Positions 28,816-37,425 of a stretch of DNA of 64,000 nucleotides are shown here, piece after piece (the stretch's first letter is position 1; each line of letters opens with the position of its first letter). Location of the stretch: NCBI RefSeq assembly GCF_000716545.1, contig NZ_JNWZ01000035.1, positions 1-64,000 of the forward strand, in the 5' to 3' direction. The translations under genes were made by a program, and so were the position numbers. The notes beneath the pieces are model-generated. The model was not told where the DNA came from. It saw only the letters and a list, made by a program, of their open reading frames with translations, and ran no database searches. The stretch is from Kitasatospora phosalacinea (lineage in GTDB: Bacteria > Actinomycetota > Actinomycetes > Streptomycetales > Streptomycetaceae).

Positions 28816-30210
28816 TCAGGCCACCGGGGTGCGCCGCAGCGCCAGCGCGACCGGCACGCCCAGGCCGCACAGCACCGCGCAGCCCGTCCACACCAGGGTG
28901 TACGCGCCCTCCGAGGGGACGTCCGCGCGCAGCACCAGGTGGTCCAGCACCGCCGCCGCGACCACGCCCGCCGCCGCGCCCGCCAGGGACTTCAGGGTGT
29001 TGTAGACGCCCGTGCCGATGCCGGTCTGCTCGGCCGGGAGCCGCCGCATCAGCAGCGCCGGCAGCAGGCTCAGCCCTAGCCCGGCGCCGTACCCCGCGAA
29101 CGCGCCGCCCAGCACGAACTGCCAGGCCGCCGCGTGCCCGAGGGCGATCACGCCGTAGCCCGCGGCGCACAGCGCGAAGCCGCCGCCCAGTACGGCCGAG
29201 GCGTCGTGACGGAGCGTCAGCCGGTGCGCCGTCACCGCGCCCAGGGTGGCCGCCGCCGTCTGCGGGAGCACCAGCAGGCCCAGCACCAGCGGCACCGCGC
29301 CCAGGCCGTAGCCGGTCTCCGCGGGCTTCGCCGCCTCGAAGGCCAGCGTCGGGCCCTGCGCCCCGTACAGCGCGCAGCCCAGCAGGAAGCTCAGCCCGAA
29401 CACCGGCGCGGTCGCCCGCCGGACCAGCAGCCGCACGTCCACCATCGGGGCGTCGGTGCGCAGTTCCTGCCGGACGAACAGCGCCAGCAGCGCGGCGCCC
29501 GCCGCCAGCAGCGGGAGCGTCACCGCGCCGGGCAGCGCCCCGCTCGCGCCCAGGCCGGACAGCAGCACGGTCAGGCCCAGCGAGAGCAGGCCCGCGCCCG
29601 CCCAGTCGATCCGGCCCGCCGCCCGGGTCGCCGACTCCGGGACCAGCCGCCACACCACCGGCAGCGCCAGCACCGGCAGCGCCGCCAGCGCCCACAGCAG
29701 CGGACGGGTCGCCGCCGGGTCCGCGCCCAGGCCGCCGACCGCGAGCGCGCCCAGCGTCGAGCCGACCGTCAGCGCCCCCACCAGCGGGCCGACCGCCCGG
29801 CCGCCGCGCTCCTCGCCGAGCCGGTCGCGCAGGATCGCGAACTCCAGCGGCAGCCAGCAGGCCAGGAACCCGGACAGCGCCCGCCCGGCCAGCAGCACCG
29901 GCAGGTCGGGGGCCAGCGCGGTGACCACGAAGCCCAGCAGGGTGAGCAGCACGGTGGCCCGCAGCAGCCGGCGGTGCCCGTACAGGTCGCCGAGCCGCGA
30001 GGTCAGCGGCACCGCGACGCCCGACACCAGGAACTCCGCGCCCAGCGCCAGGCTCAGGTCGGAGGCGCGCAGGTCCAGGTGCTCGCCCAGGCGGGGCAGC
30101 AGGATCGGGAAGCCGCCCTGCAGCACCCCGCTGGCGAACTCCACCAGCGCCAGCAGCGGGACGGCGGACAGCGCGGGACGGGCGGGAGGAGGGAGGACGG
30201 TGGCGGTCAT
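28816..30210 (-). CDS. MFS exporter (DHA2/EmrB-like)
   Basis: This 464-residue major facilitator has about 14 predicted membrane segments. It shows the motif A-like loop GDLYGHRRLLRATVLLTLLG and the motif C-like region in the fifth helix. Family members export drugs or metabolites by proton antiport. It is divergent from an Lrp-type regulator gene 121 bases away, which probably controls it. The ATG at 30210 follows GGAACCGCCG weakly, but the upstream extension crosses into the regulator gene. No truncation seen. Confidence 0.87.
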   Translation of the reverse strand: MTATVLPPPARPALSAVPLLALVEFASGVLQGGFPILLPRLGEHLDLRASDLSLALGAEFLVSGVAVPLTSRLGDLYGHRRLLRATVLLTLLGFVVTALAPDLPVLLAGRALSGFLACWLPLEFAILRDRLGEERGGRAVGPLVGALTVGSTLGALAVGGLGADPAATRPLLWALAALPVLALPVVWRLVPESATRAAGRIDWAGAGLLSLGLTVLLSGLGASGALPGAVTLPLLAAGAALLALFVRQELRTDAPMVDVRLLVRRATAPVFGLSFLLGCALYGAQGPTLAFEAAKPAETGYGLGAVPLVLGLLVLPQTAAATLGAVTAHRLTLRHDASAVLGGGFALCAAGYGVIALGHAAAWQFVLGGAFAGYGAGLGLSLLPALLMRRLPAEQTGIGTGVYNTLKSLAGAAAGVVAAAVLDHLVLRADVPSEGAYTLVWTGCAVLCGLGVPVALALRRTPVA

Positions 30211-30331
30211 CGGCGGTTCCGTGGGGGTGCGGAGGGTGGTGGGGGTGGCGGCAAGGATGGCTAACCTGGAGGCCACCGCACCGCCCACGCACGAATCCGT
30301 TCCTGCGGCCGACCCCGCGCAAGGATCAGCC

Positions 30332-31327
30332 ATGATCGACGAACTCGACCTGGCGCTCGTCGACGCCCTCCGGGTCGACCCGCGCGCCCCCTGGTCCCGG
30401 CTGGCCGCCCCGCTCGGCGTCGATCCCGCCACCCTCTCCCGCCGCTGGGCCCGGCTCACCGCGAACGGCGACGCCTGGGTGACCTGCTACCCCTCCGCCG
30501 ACCGGATCGGCCGCGGCCTCACCGCGCTCGTCCGGGTCGACTGCCCCGCCGACCGGGTCACCGCCGTCGCCGCGGACCTCGCCCGGCACCCGCAGACCGC
30601 CAGCATCGAACTGGTCACCGGCGACGCCGACCTGCTGCTCACCGTCGCCGCGTACGACCACGCCTCGCTCACCTCGTACCTGGTCGACCGGCTCGGCACC
30701 GTCCCCGGCGTCCTGCGCACCCGCACCACGCTGGTCGAACGCACCCTGGTCGAGGGCAGCCGGTTCTCCAACGGCGCGCTGGACGCCGAGCAGCGCCGCG
30801 CCATCGCCGCGCCCCCGCCGGGCGCGGCCCGGCCGGTCGCCGACCGGCGGGTCGAGGAGGACCTGGCCCTGATCCGGGCGCTCGGCGCGGACGGCCGGAT
30901 GCCCTACGCCGAACTCTCCGCCCGCACCGGGCTGCCCACCACCACCGTCCGCCGCCGCCTGGCCGAACTGCGCGACTCCGGGCGGGCGGTGCTGCGCTGC
31001 GACGCCTCGCCCCGGGTCACCGGCCACCCGGTCGGCGCGATGCTCTGGCTCGACGTCCCGCCCGCGGCGCTGCCCGACGCCACCCGGCGCCTCACCGCCC
31101 TCCCGCAGACCCGGATGTGCGCGGTCACCGTCGGTCCGGCGAACCTCGCGCTCTACCTGATCGCCCCGCAACTCCCCGACCTGCGCCGGATCGAACAGGA
31201 CCTGGCGCACCACCACCCGGCGATCCGCGTCCACGACCGCCACGTCACCCTGCGCACCCTCAAACTCGTCGGCCACCTGCTCACCCCGGACGGCCGCCGG
31301 ACGGGCTACGTCCCGATCGAGCCCTGA
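30332..31327 (+). CDS. Double-domain Lrp/AsnC-family regulator
   Basis: This 331-residue protein is twice the usual Lrp length. The first unit has a helix-turn-helix (DELDLALVDALRVDPRAPWSRLAAPLG) and a RAM-like effector domain. The second repeats the plan (EDLALIRALGADGRMPYAELSARTG then TTTVRRRLAELRDSG, followed by a RAM domain). Such tandem proteins act as pseudo-dimers. It is divergent from the MFS exporter gene and is the obvious candidate regulator, perhaps sensing an amino acid or the exported compound. Confidence 0.87.
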   Translation: MIDELDLALVDALRVDPRAPWSRLAAPLGVDPATLSRRWARLTANGDAWVTCYPSADRIGRGLTALVRVDCPADRVTAVAADLARHPQTASIELVTGDADLLLTVAAYDHASLTSYLVDRLGTVPGVLRTRTTLVERTLVEGSRFSNGALDAEQRRAIAAPPPGAARPVADRRVEEDLALIRALGADGRMPYAELSARTGLPTTTVRRRLAELRDSGRAVLRCDASPRVTGHPVGAMLWLDVPPAALPDATRRLTALPQTRMCAVTVGPANLALYLIAPQLPDLRRIEQDLAHHHPAIRVHDRHVTLRTLKLVGHLLTPDGRRTGYVPIEP

Positions 31328-31343
31328 CGCCGGCAGGGGCTCC

Positions 31344-32558
31344 CTACCGCAGCTTGCCGAGCGCCAGCGCCGCCAGCAGCGCCGCCGCGTCGCCCAGCAC
31401 GCCGTCGTCGAAGCGGGCCTGCGCGGAGTGGTTGTACGGCGCGGTGAACGGGTCGGCGTCCGCCGGGCAGGCGCCGAACATGACGTACGCGGCGGGGACG
31501 TGTTCGGCCAGGACGCCGAAGTCCTCGGAGCCGGCCACCGGTCGGGGCATCTCGAAGTAGCGCTCGGCGCCCAGCAGTTCGCGGGCGGTGCGTTCGGCGT
31601 ACGCGGCCTCGGCGGGGTCGTTGACCGTCACCGGGTAGCCGTGCTCGACGACCGCGTCGACCCGGCAGCCGTGCGCCTCGCCGATGCCGCGGACCACCCG
31701 GACGGCCTCGGCGAGGACCAGCTCCCGGGCCGCCGGGGAGAAGGAACGGATGGTCGCGCCGAAGGCGGCCTCGTCGGGGATGACGTTCTCCGCGGTGCCC
31801 GCGCGGAAGGTGCCGACGGTGAGCACGACAGGGTCGAAGGCGTCGAAGCGGCGGGTGACCATGGTCTGCAGGGCGAGCACCGCCTCGCAGGCGACCGGGA
31901 CGGGGTCGACGGCCAGGTGCGGGCTGGAGCCGTGGCCGCCGCGGCCGCGGACCACCACCCGCAGCGTGTCGGAGGCGGCCATGATCGGCCCGGGGCGGCC
32001 GGCGACGTGGCCGGCCGGGAGCAGGGCGGCGCCGACGTGCAGGGCGTACGCGGCGACGACCCGCTCGCCGGCCGCGTCCAGGACGCCGTCCTCGACCATC
32101 AGGGCCGCGCCGCCGTCGCCCTCCTCGCCGGGCTGGAACATGAACACCACGCTGCCGGCCAGTTCCTCGCGGCGGGCGGCGAGCAGCCGGGCCGCGCCGA
32201 CCAGCGCGGCGGTGTGCAGGTCGTGCCCGCAGGCGTGCATCGCGCCGGGGACCTCGGAGGCGTACGGCAGGCCGGTCTCCTCCCGCACGGGCAGGGCGTC
32301 GAGGTCGGCGCGCAGCAGGACGGCGGGGCCGGGGCGGGCGCCGCGCAGGACGGCGGTGACGGAGGAGAGCCGCTCGCCGAGGGTGGTCTCCAGCGGGAGG
32401 CCGTCGAGGGCGGCGAGGATCCGGGCCCGGGTGCGGGGGAGGTCGAGTCCGACCTCGGGGTCGCGGTGCAGGGCGCGCCGCAGTTCGACGAGTCCGGGGT
32501 GGAGCGCGGCGGCGTCGCGGCGGAGTCCGTCGAGCGGGGGGTGAACGTCGGCCGGCAT
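31344..32558 (-). CDS. M20-family amidohydrolase (hippurate hydrolase-like)
   Basis: This 404-residue M20D peptidase or amidohydrolase is expected to remove N-acyl groups from amino acids. Metal ligands are visible: HACGHDLHTAALVGAARLL, FMFQPGEEGDGGA with the catalytic Glu pair, HVG, and the C-terminal YNHSAQARFDD region. A dimerisation insert occupies about residues 190-300. I chose the ATG at 32558, seven bases after GGAGG; an ATG 15 codons upstream is possible. It ends 17 bases from the convergent Lrp regulator gene. Confidence 0.9.
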   Translation of the reverse strand: MPADVHPPLDGLRRDAAALHPGLVELRRALHRDPEVGLDLPRTRARILAALDGLPLETTLGERLSSVTAVLRGARPGPAVLLRADLDALPVREETGLPYASEVPGAMHACGHDLHTAALVGAARLLAARREELAGSVVFMFQPGEEGDGGAALMVEDGVLDAAGERVVAAYALHVGAALLPAGHVAGRPGPIMAASDTLRVVVRGRGGHGSSPHLAVDPVPVACEAVLALQTMVTRRFDAFDPVVLTVGTFRAGTAENVIPDEAAFGATIRSFSPAARELVLAEAVRVVRGIGEAHGCRVDAVVEHGYPVTVNDPAEAAYAERTARELLGAERYFEMPRPVAGSEDFGVLAEHVPAAYVMFGACPADADPFTAPYNHSAQARFDDGVLGDAAALLAALALGKLR

Positions 32559-32643
32559 GGGTGCGCCTCCTGGGTGGACGGGGAACGGACGGTTCCCCGG
32601 CATCCTGGCCCCGGTGCGGGCCGGCCGGGCCCGGGCGCACGGA

Positions 32644-33249
32644 TCACCCGCGATCGGCGGGTGCCGCGCACGGATCTTCCAGCGGCGGGCCGGCCTGCGC
32701 GGCGGACGCCAGCAGGGCGGCGGCGATCTCCCCGGCCTCGGCGGCGGGGGCGGCGGTGCCCTCGCGCAGGGCGGTGACGATCGCGCCGTCCATCAGCAGC
32801 ACGAGCCGCCGGGCCAGTTCGGCGGCCGGCCCGGGGGCGTGGCCCTCGGCGGCGAGCAGGGTGGCGACGTACTCGGTGACCTGCCGCTTGTGGGCGGCGG
32901 CGACCCGGTGGGCGGGGCTGTCGGGGTCGGCGGTCTCGACCATGGTGTTGATGAAGGCGCAGCCGCGGAAGTCGGCGCGGGCGAAGCGTTCGGCGAGCGC
33001 GTCGAACAGGGCGGCCGGGCGGCCGCCGAGGGCGGTGACGCGTTCGGCCAGCCAGTCGCGCCAGGCCCGGTCGCGGCGGGTGAGGACGGCGACGACGAGT
33101 TCGTCCTTGCCGGTGAAGTGCCGGTAGAAGGAGGCGCGGCCGACGCCGGACTCGGCGAGGATCCGCTCGACTCCGACCGCGCGGACGCCTTCGGCGTAGA
33201 ACAGCGCCTCGGCGGTGTCGAGCAGGCGGGCACGTGCGTGGGTGGCCAT
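32644..33249 (-). CDS. TetR/AcrR-family repressor
   Basis: This 201-residue repressor has a TetR helix-turn-helix (RARLLDTAEALFYAEGVRAVGVERILAESGVGRASFYRHF by position about 6-45), followed by an all-helical ligand domain. It is divergent from the AhpD-like gene with 97 bases between. That gap contains a perfect 18-bp palindrome and a second near-copy, so it should repress the AhpD-like operon and itself. Many TetR neighbours of carboxymuconolactone-decarboxylase-like genes respond to thiol or redox stress, but the ligand is unknown here. Confidence 0.92.
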   Translation of the reverse strand: MATHARARLLDTAEALFYAEGVRAVGVERILAESGVGRASFYRHFTGKDELVVAVLTRRDRAWRDWLAERVTALGGRPAALFDALAERFARADFRGCAFINTMVETADPDSPAHRVAAAHKRQVTEYVATLLAAEGHAPGPAAELARRLVLLMDGAIVTALREGTAAPAAEAGEIAAALLASAAQAGPPLEDPCAAPADRG

Positions 33250-33270
33250 GTCCCCAAGGCTAGCGGGTGG

Positions 33271-33332
33271 TTGACGTTTTTCGGTACCGATCGGTACCGT
33301 CTCGTCGAGTCAGAACGGAACCGATCGGTACC
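33271..33332 (+). promoter_or_regulatory. Promoter and twin TetR operators
   Basis: TTGACG (33271-33276) is 18 bases from TACCGT (33295-33300). The perfect palindrome CGGTACCGATCGGTACCG (33282-33299) covers this spacer and -10. A second site, GGAACCGATCGGTACC (33317-33332), has one broken arm and is centred 34 bases further on, just before the ribosome site GGAGGGGA. Confidence 0.8.
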
Positions 33333-33346
33333 ATCTGGAGGGGACG

Positions 33347-33871
33347 ATGCCACGCCTGCCACTGCTCACCGAGGACCCGGACGGCCTGCTGGAACGCACC
33401 AGGGCGCGCCTCGGGCGGCTCCCCAACCTGTACGCCACGCTCGCCAACTCCCCTGCCGCACTGGGCGGTTACCTCGCCCTGCACGAGCACCTCGGCAACG
33501 GCGCGCTCACCCCGGCACTGCGCGAACAGCTCGCCCTGCTGACCGCCCAGCACAACGAGTGCACCTACTGCGTCAGCGCCCACACCCTGCGCGGCCGCCG
33601 CCTGCTCGGCCTCAGCGACGAACGGCTCGCCCGCGCCCGCGAGGCCGCCGACGACACCGACCCGCACGCCGACGCGGTGCTGCGCCTGGCCGACCGCGTC
33701 CTGCACACCCGCGGCCGGGTCGACGACGAGGACCTGGCCGCCGCCCGCGCGGCCGGCGTCACCGACGCCGAACTCGCCGAGATCACCGCCCACGTCGCGC
33801 TCAACACGCTGTCCAACTACTTCAACCACCTGGCGCGGCCCGCGCTCGACTTCCCGGAGGTCCCCGCATGA
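33347..33871 (+). CDS. AhpD-like carboxymuconolactone decarboxylase family protein
   Basis: This 174-residue all-helical protein has the AhpD redox motif CTYCVSAHT (Cys-x-x-Cys-x-x-x-His) and the proton-relay Glu upstream. It probably works as a peroxidase or disulfide reductase of the alkylhydroperoxidase type rather than a decarboxylase. The gene has a clear ribosome site (GGAGGGG) and is controlled by the divergent TetR protein through two palindromes. It overlaps a 66-residue gene by four bases (ATGA), forming a two-gene operon. Confidence 0.9.
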   Translation: MPRLPLLTEDPDGLLERTRARLGRLPNLYATLANSPAALGGYLALHEHLGNGALTPALREQLALLTAQHNECTYCVSAHTLRGRRLLGLSDERLARAREAADDTDPHADAVLRLADRVLHTRGRVDDEDLAAARAAGVTDAELAEITAHVALNTLSNYFNHLARPALDFPEVPA

Positions 33872-34068
33872 CCGGCCCCACCCGCCGCGGCACCGTCGAA
33901 CTCCGCCCCGGCTACACCGTCCTGGACGCCACCGGCACCCCCGTCGACCGCGCCGAGGACGTCGAGTTCACCCTCGACGGCGGCTTCGCCCACCTGCGGC
34001 TGCCCGGCACCACCACCGTCCAGACGGTCTCCGCCCCGGCCCTCCACCGCCTCACCCACCCGGCCTGA
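33868..34068 (+). CDS. Small protein of unknown function, coupled to AhpD-like gene
   Basis: This 66-residue protein starts in the ATGA overlap with the AhpD-like gene. It appears to be a small beta-rich domain (GTVELRPGYTVLDATGTPVDRAEDVEFTLDGGFAHLRLPG by position about 8-48). There are no cysteines and no membrane segment. I do not recognise a family. Tight coupling suggests a partner or regulator of the redox protein. Confidence 0.6.
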   Translation: MTGPTRRGTVELRPGYTVLDATGTPVDRAEDVEFTLDGGFAHLRLPGTTTVQTVSAPALHRLTHPA

Positions 34069-34108
34069 GCCACCACCGGGCAACGGCCGACAGCGGCCGA
34101 CAGCGGCC

Positions 34109-34156
34109 GGGCCCCGGCCCGCGGCCCCCGCTCGGCGGGGGTGCGGACCGGGGCCC
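34109..34156. terminator. Nested bidirectional terminator
   Basis: An outer stem GGGCCCCGG (34109-34117) with CCGGGGCCC (34148-34156) encloses an inner stem CCCCCGC (34125-34131) with GCGGGGG (34135-34141) over a 3-base loop. It lies between two convergent genes and can serve both. Confidence 0.7.
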
Positions 34157-34210
34157 GGGGCCGGCGCTTCAGCGCGACGGCGTCACTGCCCAGGCGTCAC
34201 CGCCCAGGCG

Positions 34211-34633
34211 TCACCGCTTCAGGTCCAGGCAGAGGACGAACTTCTCGCTGCCCTTCTGCTGCGCGATGGCCGAGACGCCGTCACCGCACGCGTCGAGGTC
34301 GAAGCTGTTCTCGATGACCCGGCTGACCGTGGCGTTGGCACTGGCGTCGTCGCAGCCCACCACCTTGAACTCCGGCTTGCTGTCGGTGCCGGAGACCACG
34401 GCGCAGTCGCCGGCCTTGGCGCGGACCGGGTCGTCACCGAAGAACTCGCCGATTCCGAACTTGACCGCCGCGATGACGACGACCACCGCGACGAAACCGA
34501 TGATCTTCTTGGCCCTGCCCTTCTTCGGGGCCTCGGCGGCGGTCTGCGCGGCGGCGGCGTACTCGAAGGGAGCGGTGGCGGGCGCCCCGGGCGCGACCTG
34601 CTGCTCGTGCTGGGGGGTCTGCGGAGTGGACAT
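34211..34633 (-). CDS. LppU/SCO3897-like membrane-anchored protein
   Basis: This 140-residue protein has a Pro/Ala/Gln-rich cytoplasmic start, one membrane helix (KKIIGFVAVVVVIAAVKFGIGEFF) and an exported domain with four cysteines (AGDCAVVSGTDSKPEFKVVGCDD, then LDACGDGVS and FVLCLDL). This pattern matches the streptomycete LppU/SCO3897 group, whose function is unknown. The ATG at 34633 follows GAGGAACCC. Upstream frame to 34750 adds 39 residues without support. The 173-base gap to 34806 shows no gene. Confidence 0.7.
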   Translation of the reverse strand: MSTPQTPQHEQQVAPGAPATAPFEYAAAAQTAAEAPKKGRAKKIIGFVAVVVVIAAVKFGIGEFFGDDPVRAKAGDCAVVSGTDSKPEFKVVGCDDASANATVSRVIENSFDLDACGDGVSAIAQQKGSEKFVLCLDLKR

Positions 34634-34806
34634 GGGTTCCTCTTGATCTGGGTCGCCTCGCGACGTGTGCGCGCACACTATCCACGTCCGAACCGGACGT
34701 TCCCGGCATTCACCGAGATATCGAGCGGGCGTGACCCAAAAGAAACGCAAAGAATCCCCAAACGGTTTCCCGTCGGGCCCGCTGATTCGCCGTCAGATAT
34801 CCGTGA

Positions 34807-35553
34807 TTACGCGCCCCGGCTGCGGAGTTCCTCGACCACGCACAGGAAGAGGAAGAAGTTCGGGATCTTGTGGACCGGGGTGTTCGACCAGGGCATCCAC
34901 TTCCCGGCCTTCCGCAGGGCCACCATGCCGCGCCTGACCTCGACCTGCTCGATCTCGCCCCACGGCACGCCGGCCCGGTTCGCGGTCGCCACCCCGGCGG
35001 CGTTCACCACCATGTCGCCGAAGTGGACCGTCCCGCCGCCGTTCAGCAGGGCCAGCGCGCCGGCCAGCTGGGCCCGGGTGATCTCGTGCTGGATCGCCGC
35101 GCCCCAGACCTCCGGGTCGGCGTAGAAGCCGGTCAGCCGGCCCTTCGTCCCGTCCGGCCGGAAGAGCCGGTAGTCGTAGTTGGTCCCGACGTAGACGCCG
35201 TTCACGTACCGCCGGGTGATCCGCTGCAGCACCGACACCGCGTCCCAGCGGAACGCGACCGGGCCGGACGGCTCGTCCAGCACCAGCCCGTGCTCGAAGC
35301 AGTGGATCCGCCGGGCGGCCTGCTTCCGGTTCAGGTTGGGCGTCTGCCACAGCAGCCACAGGAAGTACAGGCCGGGCAGCACGAAGGCCAGCAGGCCGAA
35401 CAGGCCGAACACGGCCAGGCCCAGCAGCCGCCAGAACCCGGAGCGCTTGGGGAGGAAGACGGCCCGGTGGCCGCCCAGGCCCTCGGCGGCGGCCAGCGCG
35501 GCCACCCCGTCGGAGAACGGCCGCTCGACCGGCGGGGTCTGTACGTCGTGCAC
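34807..35553 (-). CDS. DUF6585-like membrane protein
   Basis: This 248-residue protein has one or two membrane segments (FWRLLGLAVFGLFGLLAFVLPGLYFLWLLW by position about 38-68) and a cytoplasmic PH-like beta domain (IHCFEHGLVLDEPSGPVAFRWDAVSVLQR and YDYRLFRPDGTKGRLTGFYADPEVWGAAIQHEI in sequence). The organisation fits the actinobacterial DUF6585 family of unknown function. I chose a GTG at 35553 preceded by GAAGAGG; a longer frame reaches 35622. The 216 bases to the next gene (35554-35769) are AT-richer than average and may hold divergent promoters. Confidence 0.65.
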   Translation of the reverse strand: MHDVQTPPVERPFSDGVAALAAAEGLGGHRAVFLPKRSGFWRLLGLAVFGLFGLLAFVLPGLYFLWLLWQTPNLNRKQAARRIHCFEHGLVLDEPSGPVAFRWDAVSVLQRITRRYVNGVYVGTNYDYRLFRPDGTKGRLTGFYADPEVWGAAIQHEITRAQLAGALALLNGGGTVHFGDMVVNAAGVATANRAGVPWGEIEQVEVRRGMVALRKAGKWMPWSNTPVHKIPNFFLFLCVVEELRSRGA

Positions 35554-35769
35554 GGGTACCTCTTCGTCGCGCTTCACCACGGAAAATGCCGCAGGTCGGC
35601 GGCCACCGGATGCTACTGGCAACCGGCCGCCCCGGAAAGGCCCCTTTCCCCGGCCGATTCGGTACCGCCCGGTAAATCACGGACCGCCTGCCGGAACGCC
35701 CTTTCCGGGCCGCGGCCGCCGGCCCCGAATTACCCCGAAACCCACCGAACCCGGCGGCCGACTGCCAGA

Positions 35770-36678
35770 ATGACCGCCATGGAGCATTCCCGCCGCACCG
35801 TCGGCGCCACCGCCCTCCTGCTCGCCTGCGCCCTCGGCGCCACCGCCTGCGACTCCGGCACCGACCCGAGCCCGGCCCCGCCGACCGGGGCGGCCACCAC
35901 GGCCGGGAACGGGACGACCACCGTCTTCACCACCGACCGGCCGCTGAACGGCGAGGCGCTCACCCGGGCCGCCGAACAGCTGCGCCACCGCGCCGAGTTG
36001 CTCGGCCTGCCGCACCCGGAGGTGAAGACGGACGGCGGCACCCTGGCGCTCACCACCGCCGGCCCGGTCGGCGACCGGCTCGCCGCGCTCACCCACCGGC
36101 CCGTGCTGGAGATGCGCCCGGTGCTGGCCACCGCGCCGGTCGGCGCCGCCCCCGCCGCCCCCGCCGAGGGGGACGTCCCGGCGCAGTGGAAGGACCGCTT
36201 CGAGGCGCTGGACTGCGCCGCCGCGACTTCACCCGGCACCGCTTCGCCCACTGCCACCACCGCGCCCGCCGACCCCGGGGCCGAGACGCTGGCCTGCGGC
36301 GGTGCCGAAACCAGCGGCTCCCGCTCGAAGTTCGTCCTCGGCCCGGTCGCGGTCCAGGGCGCCGACATCGCCGACAGCAGCGCCGCACGCGACCAGAACG
36401 GCGCCGGCTGGCAGGTCCGGCTGCACTTCACCCCGGCCGGCACGGGCGCCTTCGGCAGCCTCACCGGCCGGATCTCCACCCTCCAGAGCCCCGCCAACCA
36501 GCTCGCCGTCCTGGTGGACGGCACCGTCCTGTCCCACCCCTACGTCGCCCAGGCCATCACCGGCGGAGAGGCCGTCATCTCCGGCTCCTTCGACGAGGAC
36601 GACGCGAAGCAACTCGCCGCCCAGCTCGCCACCCAGTCCCTCCCCGCCGACCTGCACCCCGCCGCCACCGACTCCTGA
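35770..36678 (+). CDS. Lipoprotein with SecD P1-head-like domain
   Basis: This 302-residue lipoprotein has a signal ending in lipobox ATAC (ALGATACDSG). The body resembles the periplasmic P1 region of SecD: a ferredoxin-like base (TTVFTTDRPLNGEALTRAAEQLRHRAELLGLP) and a head with FVLGPVAVQGADIADSSAARDQNGAGWQVRLHFTPAGTGAFGSLTG by position, then NQLAVLVDGTVLSHPYVAQAITGGEAVISGSF. There are no SecD membrane helices, so it is not a translocase subunit itself. It may bind the secretion channel or act independently. The start could be the ATG at 35770 or at 35779. Confidence 0.75.
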   Translation: MTAMEHSRRTVGATALLLACALGATACDSGTDPSPAPPTGAATTAGNGTTTVFTTDRPLNGEALTRAAEQLRHRAELLGLPHPEVKTDGGTLALTTAGPVGDRLAALTHRPVLEMRPVLATAPVGAAPAAPAEGDVPAQWKDRFEALDCAAATSPGTASPTATTAPADPGAETLACGGAETSGSRSKFVLGPVAVQGADIADSSAARDQNGAGWQVRLHFTPAGTGAFGSLTGRISTLQSPANQLAVLVDGTVLSHPYVAQAITGGEAVISGSFDEDDAKQLAAQLATQSLPADLHPAATDS

Positions 36679-36763
36679 CCCCGCATCACCGGCCGCCCGT
36701 CCCCGCTCCGCACCGCGGCGCACCTGGCCGACGACCTCCCCGGCACCGCACGACGAGCGGACG

Positions 36764-37181
36764 CTAGCGCGGGACGTCGCGGACGTTGCGTTGGAGGACG
36801 TCGGTCAGCACCTCGGCGGCGGTGACGTAGCCGTTGTCGTCGTGCAGCACGATCAGCCCGTGGTGCGCCGCGGTGGCGCAGATCATCAGATCGACGGTGG
36901 ACAGCGCCGGACGGCGCCACCGCTCCGGGCGAGCCGGGACTGGGCCGCCTCGACCCAGCTCCACATGTTCTTCGGCAGGGGGACGTCAGGGTAGAGGTCG
37001 GCGAACGTCTCGCCCATCTGCTCGTAGTGCACGAGGTTGCGGGCGGAACGCCGGAACTCGGTGCGTTGAGGACCGCACGACCCGATCACGCGCAGGTCGA
37101 TCTCCTCCCCCACCCGACATTGAGGTGCTGCTCGCGCAACAACCGCCGCACGGCGGTGGAGTCAGCGAGGTACAGGATCAC
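36764..37181 (-). pseudogene. Broken vapC PIN-domain toxin gene (two frameshifts)
   Basis: A GTG at 37181 starts VILYLADSTAVRRLLREQHL, a normal PIN N-terminus. The frame then shifts after NVGWG into GEEIDLRVIGSCGPQRTEF, and again after QSRLAR into ERWRRPALSTVDLMICATAA then HHGLIVLHDDNGY. Each shift is repaired by adding one G in a short G-run. The four acidic PIN residues are present across the three pieces. It overlaps the vapB remnant in GTGA. Either it is a real pseudogene or two assembly errors hide an intact toxin. Confidence 0.75.
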
Positions 37182-37360
37182 TCGGCTCCCCGCTTCTCCG
37201 CGTCGTGGAGCCGCTGCCACCCTTCGTCGTCCCACTCCCGGGAAGCCGGCACGTGCCGGGCTCGACGGGCTGCGCGCTCGTGCCTCTCGGCGTACTCGCG
37301 GAGGGCGGCGTTCACCACCTCCTTCTTGGTCGCGCCCCCGAAGAAGCGCAGGGCCTCGGC
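37178..37360 (-). pseudogene. vapB antitoxin remnant lacking its N-terminus
   Basis: The 60 residues AEALRFFGGATKKEVVNAAL onward, ending EKRGAE, match the middle and end of VapB antitoxins of the TKKE-NAALREY type. The expected first 15 or so residues, with the DNA-binding strand, are missing. Upstream the frame runs straight into a thiC 3'-end remnant, so the gene was cut by recombination there. Its stop overlaps the start of the broken vapC. Confidence 0.65.
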
Positions 37361-37417
37361 CGGCGGGAGGTGGGCCCGGCTGCCCCGGGCGGCGAACTCG
37401 GCGGACTCGGCGGCTTC
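37361..37417 (-). pseudogene. thiC 3'-end remnant 2
   Basis: On the minus strand this reads [19 protein letters not shown], against [20 protein letters not shown] at the true ThiC C-terminus; one Lys codon and the stop are lost. A 23-base block (CGGGCGGCGAACTCGGCGG plus adjoining bases) is identical to the copy at 38053-38206. It lies between the vapB remnant and the 164-residue gene. Confidence 0.6.
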
Positions 37418-37425
37418 TCCCCCGC

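Noticed and set aside
33868..34083. Minus-strand 88-residue frame opposite the 66-residue gene
   Set aside because: The plus frame starts in an ATGA overlap with an operon partner, while the minus frame has no ribosome site and crosses the terminator side.
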